In this document: one piece after another, positions 47,481-55,708 of the stretch | Position numbering within the stretch: the stretch's first letter is position 1 | Layout of the letters: each line of letters opens with the position of its first letter | Assembly: GCF_900116705.1 (NCBI RefSeq) | Contig: NZ_FPBP01000017.1 | Coordinates: forward strand, 1-63,305 | Direction of reading: 5' to 3' | DNA from: Halomonas korlensis | GTDB lineage: Bacteria > Pseudomonadota > Gammaproteobacteria > Pseudomonadales > Halomonadaceae | DNA length: 63,305 nt | Notes under the pieces: generated by a model | Told to the model about the DNA's origin: nothing | Database searches by the model: none | What the model saw: the letters and a program-made list of their open reading frames with translations, nothing else | Translations under genes and position numbers: made by a program

Positions 47481-48248
47481 TTATCTCAACTGGAATTCCA
47501 GGCGCTGGCGGGCCTGGCGGAGGCGCTCGGCGGTATCGAAGCGCCACTGCCTGACCGCGTCTAGCGCCGCCTTGTCGAAAATATTGCGGGGGTTGGCGCT
47601 CACGACCCTGATCGACTCCGGGTCTACGCGGCCGTCGCGCTGGATGACGAATTCGAGCTCGACGAAGCCTTCCATGCCCCGTCGCTGGGCGCGTGACGGG
47701 TATTCCGGCGGCACCTGGCTCGTCGGCGTCACCCGCCCCACGTCGACCGGGACATCGGCTGCCTCGGACGTTTCGCCATCGTTCGAGGCGATATCACCTG
47801 CCGGCAGCGCGGTCGCCGCGTCCGGCGTCGCCTCGGGGGCGGGCTCGGGAGTCGGCTCAGGCGCGGGATCGGGCGCCGGCTCGGGTTCTGGTTCGGGCTG
47901 CGGCTCCGGTGGTTGTTCGGTCAGTGGCGGCAACGGCTCGTCGAGCTCCATCGCCGGCATGTCGATATCGGCAAGCTCCGGCTCGGGCAGTGTCAGCTGG
48001 CTATCGGGCAAGGGTGACGGCTCGGGCGCTGGCGACGGTTCCGCGGGCGGTTCGGGAAGCGGCTCGGACTGAGGGGCTGGCTCGGAGGGGGCATCCTGGG
48101 CCTGTGGCGCCTCGACCATGGCGAGTGGCATGGCCATCTCCAGCATCTCGATATTCTCCTGCGGCGGCGCGACGAGCAGTGCCAGCAACCAGAACAGCAA
48201 CAATGCCAGCCCTACGCCACCCGCCACCGCGAACAGCAGTCGGCTCAT
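47481..48248 (-). CDS. tonB: TonB family energy transducer
   Basis: Links the proton-motive force at the inner membrane to outer-membrane receptors. 255 residues: membrane anchor about 3-27 (LFAVAGGVGLALLLFWLLALL), a Pro/Glu-rich periplasmic spacer about 45-165 with many (E/A)P units, and a TonB C-terminal domain from about 175 (PPEYPSRAQRRGMEGFVELEFVIQRDGRV ... AALDAVRQWRF). The YP motif is present. It overlaps exbD by 4 nt. The spacer's Glu-Pro rather than Lys-Pro content suits a halophile. The receptor at 57776 is a likely client. Confidence 0.94.
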   Translation of the reverse strand: MSRLLFAVAGGVGLALLLFWLLALLVAPPQENIEMLEMAMPLAMVEAPQAQDAPSEPAPQSEPLPEPPAEPSPAPEPSPLPDSQLTLPEPELADIDMPAMELDEPLPPLTEQPPEPQPEPEPEPAPDPAPEPTPEPAPEATPDAATALPAGDIASNDGETSEAADVPVDVGRVTPTSQVPPEYPSRAQRRGMEGFVELEFVIQRDGRVDPESIRVVSANPRNIFDKAALDAVRQWRFDTAERLRQARQRLEFQLR

Positions 48249-48652
48249 GAACCGCCTCGCCTGGCCGCCACGGCGACGTCCTCGACGCCGGCCTCGCGCA
48301 GCCGATCCATGACATCGACCAGCAGGCCGGTCGTCGAATCGCGGTCGGCCTGGATGACCACGCCACCCTCTTCGCTGACCAGTTCTCCGACGACATCACC
48401 GATACGATGGATATCCACGACGTCGCCATCGACCCAAACCGAGCCCTCCGGCGTCAGGGCGACCATCACTTGGGCGCTGGGCCGGGGAGTCGCATCGCTG
48501 GACTCGGGCCGGTTGATCTCCACGCCGCTCTCCTTGATGAAGCTGGTGGTGACGATAAAGAAAATCAGCATGATGAAGACGACATCCAACATCGGCGTGA
48601 GATTAATCTCGCTGGCCTCGCCGCTGTCGGCGCTGAGACGGCGTCTACGCAT
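48245..48652 (-). CDS. exbD: Biopolymer transport protein ExbD
   Basis: Stator protein that with ExbB uses the proton gradient to drive TonB. 135 residues; one membrane helix at about 22-43 in EINLTPMLDVVFIMLIFFIVTTSF with the proton-carrying Asp (LD) at about 23, then a periplasmic domain (VQADRDSTTGLLVDVMDRLREAG-type end). AGGAC/GGAGG lies before the ATG at 48652. It overlaps exbB by 8 nt and tonB by 4 nt. Confidence 0.94.
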   Translation of the reverse strand: MRRRRLSADSGEASEINLTPMLDVVFIMLIFFIVTTSFIKESGVEINRPESSDATPRPSAQVMVALTPEGSVWVDGDVVDIHRIGDVVGELVSEEGGVVIQADRDSTTGLLVDVMDRLREAGVEDVAVAARRGGS

Positions 48653-49217
48653 TGACGTCCTCCGCGGCACGGGCCATGCGGTCGTGCAGCCGCTGATCCT
48701 CGCGCCGGATGATGAATTCGAGTCGCGTGGTGAACAATAGCCCGACGACGGCCACGGCCATGCCGGCGAGGGTCGGCAACGTGGCGCGTGCCACCCCATC
48801 GGCCATGGCGCGGGCCTGGCTGGTCTCGCTGGCGGAGAGCCCGTCGAAGACGGCGATCATGCCGGTCACGGTGCCCAGCAGCCCCAGCAGCGGGCAGAGC
48901 CCCACCAGCAGTTTCAACCAGGGCAAGGGGCGTCTCAGCCGGGCGATCAGCTCGCGGGTCCAGACCTCGCGCAGCGTACGGGCGCTCCAGCTCACCTGGT
49001 CGTGGCGCGCCGCCCAGCGCTTCACCAGGCTGTGCCGGTCGCGCCGCCACACGAAGCGGAAATACCACCAGCGCTCCAGTGCCAGCGTGAACAGCAGCAT
49101 GGCCACGCCGAGGATCGCCACCAATACCGGTCCGCCGGACTCGGCCAGTCGCGTCAGCGGCTCGAGCCAGCTGCGGGCGTCCATCCCGACCGCCGTCTCA
49201 AGCCATGACAGGCGCAT
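48645..49217 (-). CDS. exbB: MotA/TolQ/ExbB proton channel protein (ExbB2-like)
   Basis: Membrane scaffold of the TonB motor. 190 residues from the ATG at 49217 (AAGGA upstream). Three hydrophobic segments: about 30-50 (GPVLVAILGVAMLLFTLAL), 100-123 (LLVGLCPLLGLLGTVTGMIAVF) and 146-167 (TLPTLAGMAVAVVGLLFTT). The LLGTVTGM and ATLPTLAGM motifs define the family. It overlaps ttpC by 20 nt and exbD by 8 nt. Confidence 0.92.
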   Translation of the reverse strand: MRLSWLETAVGMDARSWLEPLTRLAESGGPVLVAILGVAMLLFTLALERWWYFRFVWRRDRHSLVKRWAARHDQVSWSARTLREVWTRELIARLRRPLPWLKLLVGLCPLLGLLGTVTGMIAVFDGLSASETSQARAMADGVARATLPTLAGMAVAVVGLLFTTRLEFIIRREDQRLHDRMARAAEDVNA

Positions 49218-50598
49218 GGTGAGTTCCTTGCGGTGAAACCCGTGACGGCTGGCGCTCGAGATGTTCGGCGAGGGTGGCGCTGGCGCGCCCTTCCAGCAGC
49301 CCGATGAGGTGACGGCTGCGGCTGGCCAGTGCGGTATGCGCAAACAGCAGCGGCACCGCGGTGATCAGGCCCAGCACCGTGGTGACCAGCGCCTGACTGA
49401 TGCCGCCGGCCATCAGTTGCGGGTCGCCGGTGCCATAGACGGTGATCGCCTGAAACGTCACGATCATGCCCGTCACCGTGCCCAACAATCCCAGCAGCGG
49501 CGCCACGGCGGCGAGCAGCTTGACGAGCGCCTGCCCCCGCTCGAGCCTCGGCAATTCGGCCAGCAGCGCTTCATCGAGGCGGGCCTCGAGTACCTCGGGC
49601 GCATGGCCCTGGCCGAGCGACTGGAACTTGCCAAGCACGCGTCCAAGAGGATTGTTGACGCGATGAACGCTCAGATCGTTTAGCTGTCGCTTCACGCGCA
49701 GGGATACCACCCACAGGTAGACGTACTGAAGCAGGGCGGCCAACAGCCCCAGCGCGCCGAGCGCCATCACCACATAGCCGACGACGCCGCCCTGGTGGAA
49801 GCGCTCGGCTAGCGAGGGCTGCTGCGCCAAGGCCTCGAGCACCTCGCCCTGGGTCGGGTCGATGACCAGCTGATCGCGCTCGCCGCGGGCAAAGGCTTCG
49901 AGCGCTGCCATCGCCTGGTCAGGCGTATGCTCGGCCATCGCCGGAGGCATGTCGTTGTCGTCGCGCTGCAGGAAGACGCCATCGCTGTAGGCGGCGAGAT
50001 CGCCGGCGCGAATGACCTCGCGAGGCTGGACATCGCCATCGAGACCGGCCACCGGCGCGGTGATGCGCGCGATCTGCCCGGTCTGCTGGGTCAGCGCCAG
50101 CAGGCTGTCGGCAAGGGATTCGAGATGAGCGGGCATCACCAGCTCCCCGGCATCGCGACGCGCGGGAAGTGCAGGTCCATCGAGCGTCAGCCAGCTTTGC
50201 GAGACGTCATCGCGCAGGTCGCCGACATAGCGATCCACGACGGCACCCACGGCGTCCAGGTCGGCGTTCTGTTCGCCGCGACGCTCGGCCAGCGTCTCGA
50301 GCCGTTGCCGTTGTTCGGCTTGACGCGACTCCAGCGCCTCACGGCGTTCACGCGCGGCCGTGTGGCGTTCGCGGGCCTCGGCGAGGGCGGCCTCAAGCGC
50401 GTCGCGGTCTTCGACCAGCTCGGCGAGACGCGCCGTGTCGCGCTGGTTGGCGGCGTCGCGCTCGGCGCTGAACGAGCTCATCGTCGAATCCTGCTGGGCC
50501 AATGACGATACGGGGCCGCCCAGCAGACACAAGGCCATCAGCGCGGCGATCCAATGGCTTCGGCGGCTGCGGCGGATGCGAGAGAGGCAAGCGATCAT
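49198..50598 (-). CDS. ttpC: TtpC-like MotA/TolQ/ExbB family protein with periplasmic coiled coil
   Basis: 466 residues. Signal sequence or first helix about 14-34, then a long coiled coil (about 45-110, rich in Glu, Arg and Ala), a periplasmic domain, and the ExbB-like channel part from about 280 (GYVVMALGALGLLAALLQYVYLWVV, LLAAVAPLLGLLGTVTGMIVTFQ, GGISQALVTTVLGLITAVPLLFAHT). This layout matches TtpC, required for TonB2-dependent iron uptake in Vibrio. AGGAGGG precedes the ATG. It overlaps the DUF3450 gene by 4 nt and exbB by 20 nt. Confidence 0.88.
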   Translation of the reverse strand: MIACLSRIRRSRRSHWIAALMALCLLGGPVSSLAQQDSTMSSFSAERDAANQRDTARLAELVEDRDALEAALAEARERHTAARERREALESRQAEQRQRLETLAERRGEQNADLDAVGAVVDRYVGDLRDDVSQSWLTLDGPALPARRDAGELVMPAHLESLADSLLALTQQTGQIARITAPVAGLDGDVQPREVIRAGDLAAYSDGVFLQRDDNDMPPAMAEHTPDQAMAALEAFARGERDQLVIDPTQGEVLEALAQQPSLAERFHQGGVVGYVVMALGALGLLAALLQYVYLWVVSLRVKRQLNDLSVHRVNNPLGRVLGKFQSLGQGHAPEVLEARLDEALLAELPRLERGQALVKLLAAVAPLLGLLGTVTGMIVTFQAITVYGTGDPQLMAGGISQALVTTVLGLITAVPLLFAHTALASRSRHLIGLLEGRASATLAEHLERQPSRVSPQGTHHAPVMA

Positions 50599-51377
50599 GA
50601 ACGGCCCTCCTGCTGGCGTTGATCACGCAGCGGTTGCGATACGGGGAGGGTCAGCAATTCCGGTGCGCGTCGGTCACGCGCCATGTTCAGCCCTTTCTGC
50701 AGCTCTCGTCGCGCGGCATCGTCCAACGGTTGCCAGGCCTGCTCGGCCACTCGCCAGACGCCGCCCTCGCGCCCATCGGTGGCCAGAAAATAGAGGCCAA
50801 CGCGGCCCAGGCGCAGAAAATCCACCTCATGCTCGCCGTCGAGCATGCCCCGCCAGGCATCCATCTCGCGGCCGTAGTCGAGTTCGGCACGCCACGCCGA
50901 GAGCGTACGGTCCAGCCGCTCGGCGTCATCCAGCGCAGGGTCGCTCAGCATTGACTCGAGGCTAGCAACCCGCGCGCGGCGCTGCTCCTGAAGAAACGGC
51001 ATATCGGCGGCGATCCAGTCGTCCAGTCGCTCGACCATGGCCCGCGTCAGGGCCGGCAACGTCTCGCGCGTCGCCTGCGCCGACTCGAGTGCCGCCTGGC
51101 GCTGCGACAGCGTCACGGCCTGGCGATCCACGACCGGCTCGAGCTCGGCGTTGTACGCGGCGATTCGGCGCGTGTCGCTTTCCAGGCGGCGCAGCTCTTG
51201 AACCATGCGGCGGGTCTGGTCATCGACGGCATCGATGTCTGCCTGTTGCTCGGCCTGGCGGAGCTGGGCCTCGATGCTCTCGTCGATCAGCGCCTCCTGA
51301 GCCTGGGCGCCCGGCATCAGCAGAAGCCACGTCACGAGGGCCAACAGACCACGAATGCTAAACCTTTCCACGAACAT
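50595..51377 (-). CDS. DUF3450 periplasmic coiled-coil protein
   Basis: First gene of the TonB2 operon. About 260 residues with a signal peptide (LLALVTWLLLMPGAQAQ) and then a long coiled coil (SIEAQLRQAEQQADIDAVDDQTRRMVQELRRLE...), followed by LRLGRVGLYFLATDG, a DUF3450 hallmark. Its role is unknown; it regularly accompanies ttpC-exbB2-exbD2-tonB2. The ATG at 51377 is only one base after GGAGA; a GTG two codons later (51371) has better spacing, so either may be used. A Fur-box-like sequence lies 37 nt upstream. Confidence 0.8.
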   Translation of the reverse strand: MFVERFSIRGLLALVTWLLLMPGAQAQEALIDESIEAQLRQAEQQADIDAVDDQTRRMVQELRRLESDTRRIAAYNAELEPVVDRQAVTLSQRQAALESAQATRETLPALTRAMVERLDDWIAADMPFLQEQRRARVASLESMLSDPALDDAERLDRTLSAWRAELDYGREMDAWRGMLDGEHEVDFLRLGRVGLYFLATDGREGGVWRVAEQAWQPLDDAARRELQKGLNMARDRRAPELLTLPVSQPLRDQRQQEGRS

Positions 51378-51413
51378 TCTCCGGCGTGTGCAATACGAAA
51401 AGCGAACCCTGCC

Positions 51414-51432
51414 ACTAATGCAAACAGTTATC
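51414..51432. promoter_or_regulatory. Fur box candidate before the TonB2 operon
   Basis: ACTAATGCAAACAGTTATC matches the Fur consensus GATAATGATAATCATTATC at 12 of 19 positions. It lies 37-55 nt before the DUF3450 start. Confidence 0.55.
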
Positions 51433-51491
51433 AATACCAAAATACACCGGTTTCATCGTTTGCCGCCCGTATGAAAGCCATATCGCCCCGC

Positions 51492-53315
51492 TCACTCTAT
51501 GGCCAGGGCCCCGCTTTCCACGGCGCCGGTCTGGACTCGCCACTGCGCGGCGTAGCGCCCGTCATGTGCCAACAGCTCGGCATGGCGTCCTTGCTCGACC
51601 ACACGACCGCCATGGATGACCGCGATCTCGTCGGCATGGACGATGGTCGAGAGGCGATGGGCGATCATGATCACGGTGCGACCATGGCCGATCTTGGCCA
51701 GCGAGCGCTGGATCGCCGCCTCGGTCTCGTTATCCACGGCGCTGGTGGCTTCGTCCAGCACCAGGATCGGCGGGTCCTTGAGGAGCGCCCGGGCCAACGA
51801 CAACCGCTGGCGCTGGCCGCCGGAAAGGCGCACGCCACGCTCACCCACCGCCGTCTGCAGCCCGTCAGGCAAAGCCTGAATGAACGACCAGGCCTCCGCC
51901 GTCTGGGCCGCCTTGATGACGTCCTCTTCGCTGGCGTCCGGCCGGCCGTAGGCGATGTTGTCACGCACCGTGCCTTCGAACAGATAGACGTCCTGGCTGA
52001 CCAGGCCGATGGCGCCACGCAACGAGGCCAGGTTCAGCTCGCGAATCGACTGCCCGTCGACACGGATATCCCCCGACTGGGCATCGTGGAAACGCAGCAA
52101 CAGCTTGATCAGGGTCGACTTGCCCGACCCGGTGGCGCCCACCAATGCCAGCGTATGCCCGGCCGGCACGAGCAGTTGGACATCGCTTACCCCTTCCCCG
52201 CTGTTGGCATAGCGAAAACTCACCTTGGCGAACTCGACTTCGCCCCGCACCGTTTCCGCCAGGTCGCGTCCGCCGCGATCATGCACCTGAACCGGCGTGG
52301 CCAGCAGGTCGAGAATCCGGCGGGTGCTGGCCATGGCACGCTCGAACAGGTCGATCACCTGCGCCAGACCGGTCAACGGCCACAACAGCCGCTGGGTCAG
52401 GAACACCAGCACGCCATAGGCCCCGACGTTCAGATCGCCGCGCAGCGCCATCATCCCACCCACGGTGAAGGTCGCGAGGAAGCCGCTGAGGATCGCCATG
52501 CGGATCACCGGAATGAACGCCGAGCTGATCCGTATGGCACGCCGATTGGCCGTCACGTAGGCTTCGCTGGCCTCACGCAACCGCTCGGCCTCGCGGGTCT
52601 CGGCGGTGAAGCTCTTGATGGTGGCGATGCCCGCCAGGTTGTTGGAAAGCCGGCTCGACAGATCGCCAACCTTCTCGCGCACATCGGCGTAAAGCGGTCC
52701 GGCCTTGCGCTGGAAGTAGAACGCGCCCCAGACGATCAGGGGAATCGGCGTGAAGGCCAGCAGCGCGATCAACGGCGACAGCACGAAGAACACCGCGCCC
52801 ACGGCCAGCACCGTGACCACGACCTGGATCATGGCGTTGGCGCCGCCATCGAGAAAGCGCTCGAGCTGGTTGACGTCGTCGTTCATGGTGGCCACCAGCT
52901 GGCCGGAGCTTCGCGACTCGAAGAAGCTCATGTCCAGGCGCTGGGCATGCTCGTAGGCGTCCTGCCGCAGATCGGACTGCAGACGCTGGGCCAGGTTGCG
53001 CCACAGCACCTGAAACAGATACTCGAATATGGATTCTCCCGCCCAGATGAAGAATGTCAGCACGCCCAGCATCACGATCTGTTCCTGGGCTGACTCGAAG
53101 CCCAGGCGCGCCACGAAGCTGGTTTCCTGGTTGACCACCACGTCGATGGCGACCCCGATCAATATCTCCGGGGCGATATCGAACAGCTTGTTGATGATCG
53201 AGCAGGCACTGGCGGCAATGATGCGTCGGCGATACCCCCGCGCGTATTTCAATAACCTGACGAGAGCACCAAAACTCGAGGTGCTCGAACGGAAATGATC
53301 GGGTTCAGTACTCAC
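51492..53315 (-). CDS. ABC exporter, fused permease and ATPase (MsbA/HlyB type)
   Basis: 607 residues from a GTG at 53315 behind AAGGA; an ATG seven codons upstream is the alternative. Six membrane helices lie in about 35-330, then an ATPase: Walker A GATGSGKSTL, Q-loop VSQDVYLFEG, signature LSGGQRQRLSLA, Walker B ILVLDEATSA, H-loop IAHRLSTI. The type exports lipids, peptides or siderophores; the substrate is unknown. It shares the 164-nt intergenic region, which holds a strong promoter and Fur box, with the divergent 135-aa gene. Position between the TonB2 operon and the fhu genes suggests a link to iron, possibly siderophore release, but this is inference. Confidence 0.88.
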   Translation of the reverse strand: MSTEPDHFRSSTSSFGALVRLLKYARGYRRRIIAASACSIINKLFDIAPEILIGVAIDVVVNQETSFVARLGFESAQEQIVMLGVLTFFIWAGESIFEYLFQVLWRNLAQRLQSDLRQDAYEHAQRLDMSFFESRSSGQLVATMNDDVNQLERFLDGGANAMIQVVVTVLAVGAVFFVLSPLIALLAFTPIPLIVWGAFYFQRKAGPLYADVREKVGDLSSRLSNNLAGIATIKSFTAETREAERLREASEAYVTANRRAIRISSAFIPVIRMAILSGFLATFTVGGMMALRGDLNVGAYGVLVFLTQRLLWPLTGLAQVIDLFERAMASTRRILDLLATPVQVHDRGGRDLAETVRGEVEFAKVSFRYANSGEGVSDVQLLVPAGHTLALVGATGSGKSTLIKLLLRFHDAQSGDIRVDGQSIRELNLASLRGAIGLVSQDVYLFEGTVRDNIAYGRPDASEEDVIKAAQTAEAWSFIQALPDGLQTAVGERGVRLSGGQRQRLSLARALLKDPPILVLDEATSAVDNETEAAIQRSLAKIGHGRTVIMIAHRLSTIVHADEIAVIHGGRVVEQGRHAELLAHDGRYAAQWRVQTGAVESGALAIE

Positions 53316-53403
53316 GAGAATCCTTATGAGACGCATTTATATCGGCTATCCAGCATACCGTAATCCGACCATGGCCCAAAGCGGCCGAGGAAACGAGAAG
53401 ATA

Positions 53404-53433
53404 TTGACAGCCTCGTTGCTAACACTTTATATT
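53404..53433 (+). promoter_or_regulatory. Sigma-70 promoter of the 135-aa gene
   Basis: TTGACA (53404-53409), 18-nt spacer, TATATT (53428-53433). A perfect -35 and 5 of 6 at -10. The Fur box directly behind it would cover the start of transcription. Confidence 0.7.
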
Positions 53434-53434
53434 C

Positions 53435-53453
53435 GAGAATGAATTTCATTAAC
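53435..53453. promoter_or_regulatory. Fur box candidate, best in the window
   Basis: GAGAATGAATTTCATTAAC matches the Fur consensus at 14 of 19 positions and is itself nearly palindromic (GAATGAA.TTCATT). It lies just after the -10 element, where Fur binding would block transcription, and 27 nt before the start codon of the 135-aa gene. Confidence 0.75.
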
Positions 53454-53479
53454 ATTGGCGATCGCGAGCCCACGACAAC

Positions 53480-53887
53480 ATGAACGCCGAACGTTCCCGG
53501 CTTTACTACACGACCGTGTTCCTGCACGTGTCTTTCCAAGCCATCAAGCACTCCTTGGCAGGCAAGGAGAGTGACGCCCTGCCCTGCTGGCTGGATACCC
53601 GAATGCTCATGATGTTGTCAGCCGAACTCAAGGGCTGTCGTGATCGCGCCATAGCACTCGGCGAGGTACGGCGGCCTCTGGACGCCGCCTGCGATCACTG
53701 CGAGATTCTGCTCGCCCAGTGTCCGGGGGCGCTCACCAGCACGATCTGCCATCGGCACCTCAATGCGATCCTGGCGCCGCTTCATGACGTCATGGACATA
53801 CTGTCAGCGCCAACGCCGCTGTCTCCCACCAGCGTCTGGCAGGCCGCAACTCGGCGTCTCAGGCAACGCTGGGAGCGCCAGGCCTGA
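53480..53887 (+). CDS. Unrecognised 135-aa protein under Fur-type control
   Basis: 135 residues, no signal peptide or clear membrane helix. N-terminus MNAERSRLYYTTVFLHVSFQAIKH; three cysteines and several histidines cluster at about 72-94 (DHCEILLAQCPG, TICHRHL), which could bind metal or heme. I recognise no family. It is preceded by a strong sigma-70 promoter and the best Fur box in the window, and followed after 93 nt by fhuC on the same strand, so it may be the first gene of the fhu transcript or a separate iron-responsive unit. There is no good Shine-Dalgarno sequence, which lowers certainty about the exact start. Confidence 0.6.
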   Translation: MNAERSRLYYTTVFLHVSFQAIKHSLAGKESDALPCWLDTRMLMMLSAELKGCRDRAIALGEVRRPLDAACDHCEILLAQCPGALTSTICHRHLNAILAPLHDVMDILSAPTPLSPTSVWQAATRRLRQRWERQA

Positions 53888-53923
53888 AAAGCCTGAGGCG
53901 AAACGATGAGCAGTCTTGAGTTG

Positions 53924-53946
53924 TAAACGATAAAACTTATCGTTTA
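53924..53946. promoter_or_regulatory. Perfect AT-rich dyad upstream of fhuC
   Basis: Arms TAAACGATAA and TTATCGTTTA (10 bp each) around AAC. The core CGATAAA-A-CTTATCG matches the 7-1-7 Fur model (TGATAAT-n-ATTATCA) at 10 of 14 positions. Extra AAACGAT half-sites lie at 53901-53907 (same strand) and 53955-53961 (opposite). It lies 35 nt before fhuC; Fur or a second regulator may bind. Confidence 0.55.
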
Positions 53947-53980
53947 TATTGTTGATCGTTTTCACTGCGTGGAGTCGATC

Positions 53981-54748
53981 ATGTTCGAGGTCCGGGGCGC
54001 CACCTTCGACATTCATCAGAAACGCCTGCTCCACTCCACCGATTTGACCTTTGGCGAGGGCGAGATATACGGCCTGATCGGCCACAACGGCTCGGGCAAG
54101 TCGACCCTGCTCAAGCTGCTGGCCCAGCAGCAACCGGCCAGTCAGGGAGAAATACGCTTCGACGACCGCCCTCTCCACGATTGGGGCCAACGCGAGTTCG
54201 CCAGGCAGGTGGCCTACCTACCCCAGCATCTGCCCAGTGCCGAGAACCTGACCTGCCGGGAACTGGTCGGCTTCGGCCGCTATCCCTGGCATGGCCTGTT
54301 GGGCCGGCATACCCAAGCGGATAGGGCCGCCATCGAGCGCGCCATTGCCCTGACCCATACCGCGATGTTTGCCGACCGCCTGGTGGACACCCTCTCGGGA
54401 GGCGAGCGCCAACGGGTATGGCTCGCCATGCTGCTCGCCCAGGGCAGCCGCTTCCTGCTGCTCGACGAGCCCCTGGCGGCGCTGGATATCGCCCATCAGG
54501 TCGAGGTCCTGGCCCTGGTGCGACGCCTGTCCCACGAAATCGGCCTGGGGGTGGTCATCGTCTTGCATGACGTCAACATGGCCTCGCGTTACTGCGACCA
54601 GCTGGTGGCGCTGCACAGCGGACGGGTATTGTCGCGGGGCACACCGGCAAGGATGATGCGTGGCGATACCCTTGAGGCCATCTACGGTGTGCCGATGCAG
54701 GTGATGCCCCACCCCCAAACCGGCCATGCCATCGCCGTGGTGCAATAG
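53981..54748 (+). CDS. fhuC: Iron-siderophore ABC transporter ATP-binding protein
   Basis: Drives import of ferric hydroxamate from periplasm to cytosol with FhuB and FhuD. 255 residues from the ATG at 53981, which has GGAG 6 nt upstream; a GTG four codons earlier is less likely. Walker A GHNGSGKSTLLKLL, signature LSGGERQRVWLAMLL, Walker B FLLLDEPLAALD, H-loop VLHDVNMASRYCD; the LAYLPQH.. (VAYLPQHLPSAENLTCRELVGFGRYPW) segment is typical of the FhuC/FepC group. It stands downstream of a dyad operator and 60 nt before fhuD. Confidence 0.92.
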   Translation: MFEVRGATFDIHQKRLLHSTDLTFGEGEIYGLIGHNGSGKSTLLKLLAQQQPASQGEIRFDDRPLHDWGQREFARQVAYLPQHLPSAENLTCRELVGFGRYPWHGLLGRHTQADRAAIERAIALTHTAMFADRLVDTLSGGERQRVWLAMLLAQGSRFLLLDEPLAALDIAHQVEVLALVRRLSHEIGLGVVIVLHDVNMASRYCDQLVALHSGRVLSRGTPARMMRGDTLEAIYGVPMQVMPHPQTGHAIAVVQ

Positions 54749-54751
54749 CCC

Positions 54752-54795
54752 ACGACCGACGCTTGACGCCAGCCACGCCACCAACCGTCGGTCGT
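54752..54795 (+). promoter_or_regulatory. Intercistronic stem-loop between fhuC and fhuD
   Basis: Perfect 10-bp inverted repeat ACGACCGACG (54752-54761) and CGTCGGTCGT (54786-54795) with a 24-nt loop, ending 2 nt before the CGGAGG ribosome binding site of fhuD. Likely a processing or stability element that sets the fhuC:fhuD ratio. Confidence 0.6.
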
Positions 54796-54808
54796 AACGG
54801 AGGTTTTC

Positions 54809-55708
54809 TTGTCATCACCAGGACTGCCAGCTCATCCCGTCAGAACCCGGGGTGTCCTCGTCTTGCTGGCGACATTTCTGCTCTCGGCACCGCTCGATGC
54901 CGAATCCGACCCGCCCTCCATCGTCACCCTGGACTGGACGCAGGCCGAGACCCTGGTCGCACTGGGTATCGCCCCGCTGGGGGTGGCCCAGATCGCGGCC
55001 TATCACGACTGGGTGGGCGAGCCCCGGCTACCCGAGTCGGTGGTGGACCTGGGGTTGCGCAGCCAGCCCAACCTCGAACTGCTGGCCAGCCTATCGCCGG
55101 ACCATATCCTGATTTCGCCGATGTTCGCCAATCTGTCGCCTCGACTGGCGCGCATCGCCCCGGTGAGCAATCTCGCGCTTTACATGCCGCAAGGCGACAC
55201 CTGGCAACAGATACACCAGTTGACGCGCGAGATCGGCGCACTGGTCGATCGTGACGGTGAGGCCGAGGCATTGATCGAGACGACCGAGAACCGGCTGGAG
55301 GAGCTGCAAGACCGCCTTCCGGACGATCCTGCCCCGCTACTGATGGTCCAATTTATGGACGCCCGCCATGTGCGAGTGTTCGGCGACAACGGCCTCTACC
55401 AGGCTGTACTGGAACGCCTCGGGCTCACCAATGCCTGGACCGGCACTACCAACCCCTGGGGATTTTCGCTCGTCGCCATTGAAAGGCTCGCCGGTATCGA
55501 GGCACGCCTGGTAGTCATTGAGCCCTATCCCGCCGGCGTCCCGGCCGAACTACGGGAGAGCGGCCTATGGCAGCATCAAGCCAGCGTACGCGACGAGTCC
55601 CTGATCACCCTGCCACCCGTATGGAGCTTTGGCGCCCTGCCATCGGCACGCCGCTTTGCCGAACAACTGGTTGCCGCACTCGGTGAAGCCACTCATGTCG
55701 ACGACTAG
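54809..55708 (+). CDS. fhuD: Iron-siderophore periplasmic binding protein
   Basis: Captures ferric hydroxamate in the periplasm for FhuB. 299 residues with a TTG start at 54809 behind CGGAGG; no ATG gives the full signal peptide ([21 protein letters not shown]). Features of the FhuD/BtuF class III fold: [53 protein letters not shown], then a long backbone helix and the [19 protein letters not shown] segment. It overlaps fhuB by 14 nt. The TTG start and the hairpin before it may tune expression. Confidence 0.9.
   Translation: MSSPGLPAHPVRTRGVLVLLATFLLSAPLDAESDPPSIVTLDWTQAETLVALGIAPLGVAQIAAYHDWVGEPRLPESVVDLGLRSQPNLELLASLSPDHILISPMFANLSPRLARIAPVSNLALYMPQGDTWQQIHQLTREIGALVDRDGEAEALIETTENRLEELQDRLPDDPAPLLMVQFMDARHVRVFGDNGLYQAVLERLGLTNAWTGTTNPWGFSLVAIERLAGIEARLVVIEPYPAGVPAELRESGLWQHQASVRDESLITLPPVWSFGALPSARRFAEQLVAALGEATHVDD

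Noticed and set aside
51198..53093. 631-aa frame antisense to the ABC exporter and DUF3450 gene
   Set aside because: It crosses two well-supported genes and their promoter region and shows no domain.
53924..53946. AT-rich dyad as a terminator of the 135-aa gene
   Set aside because: The stem has only two GC pairs per arm and the following tract is TATTGTTG, so it would be too weak; an operator is more likely.
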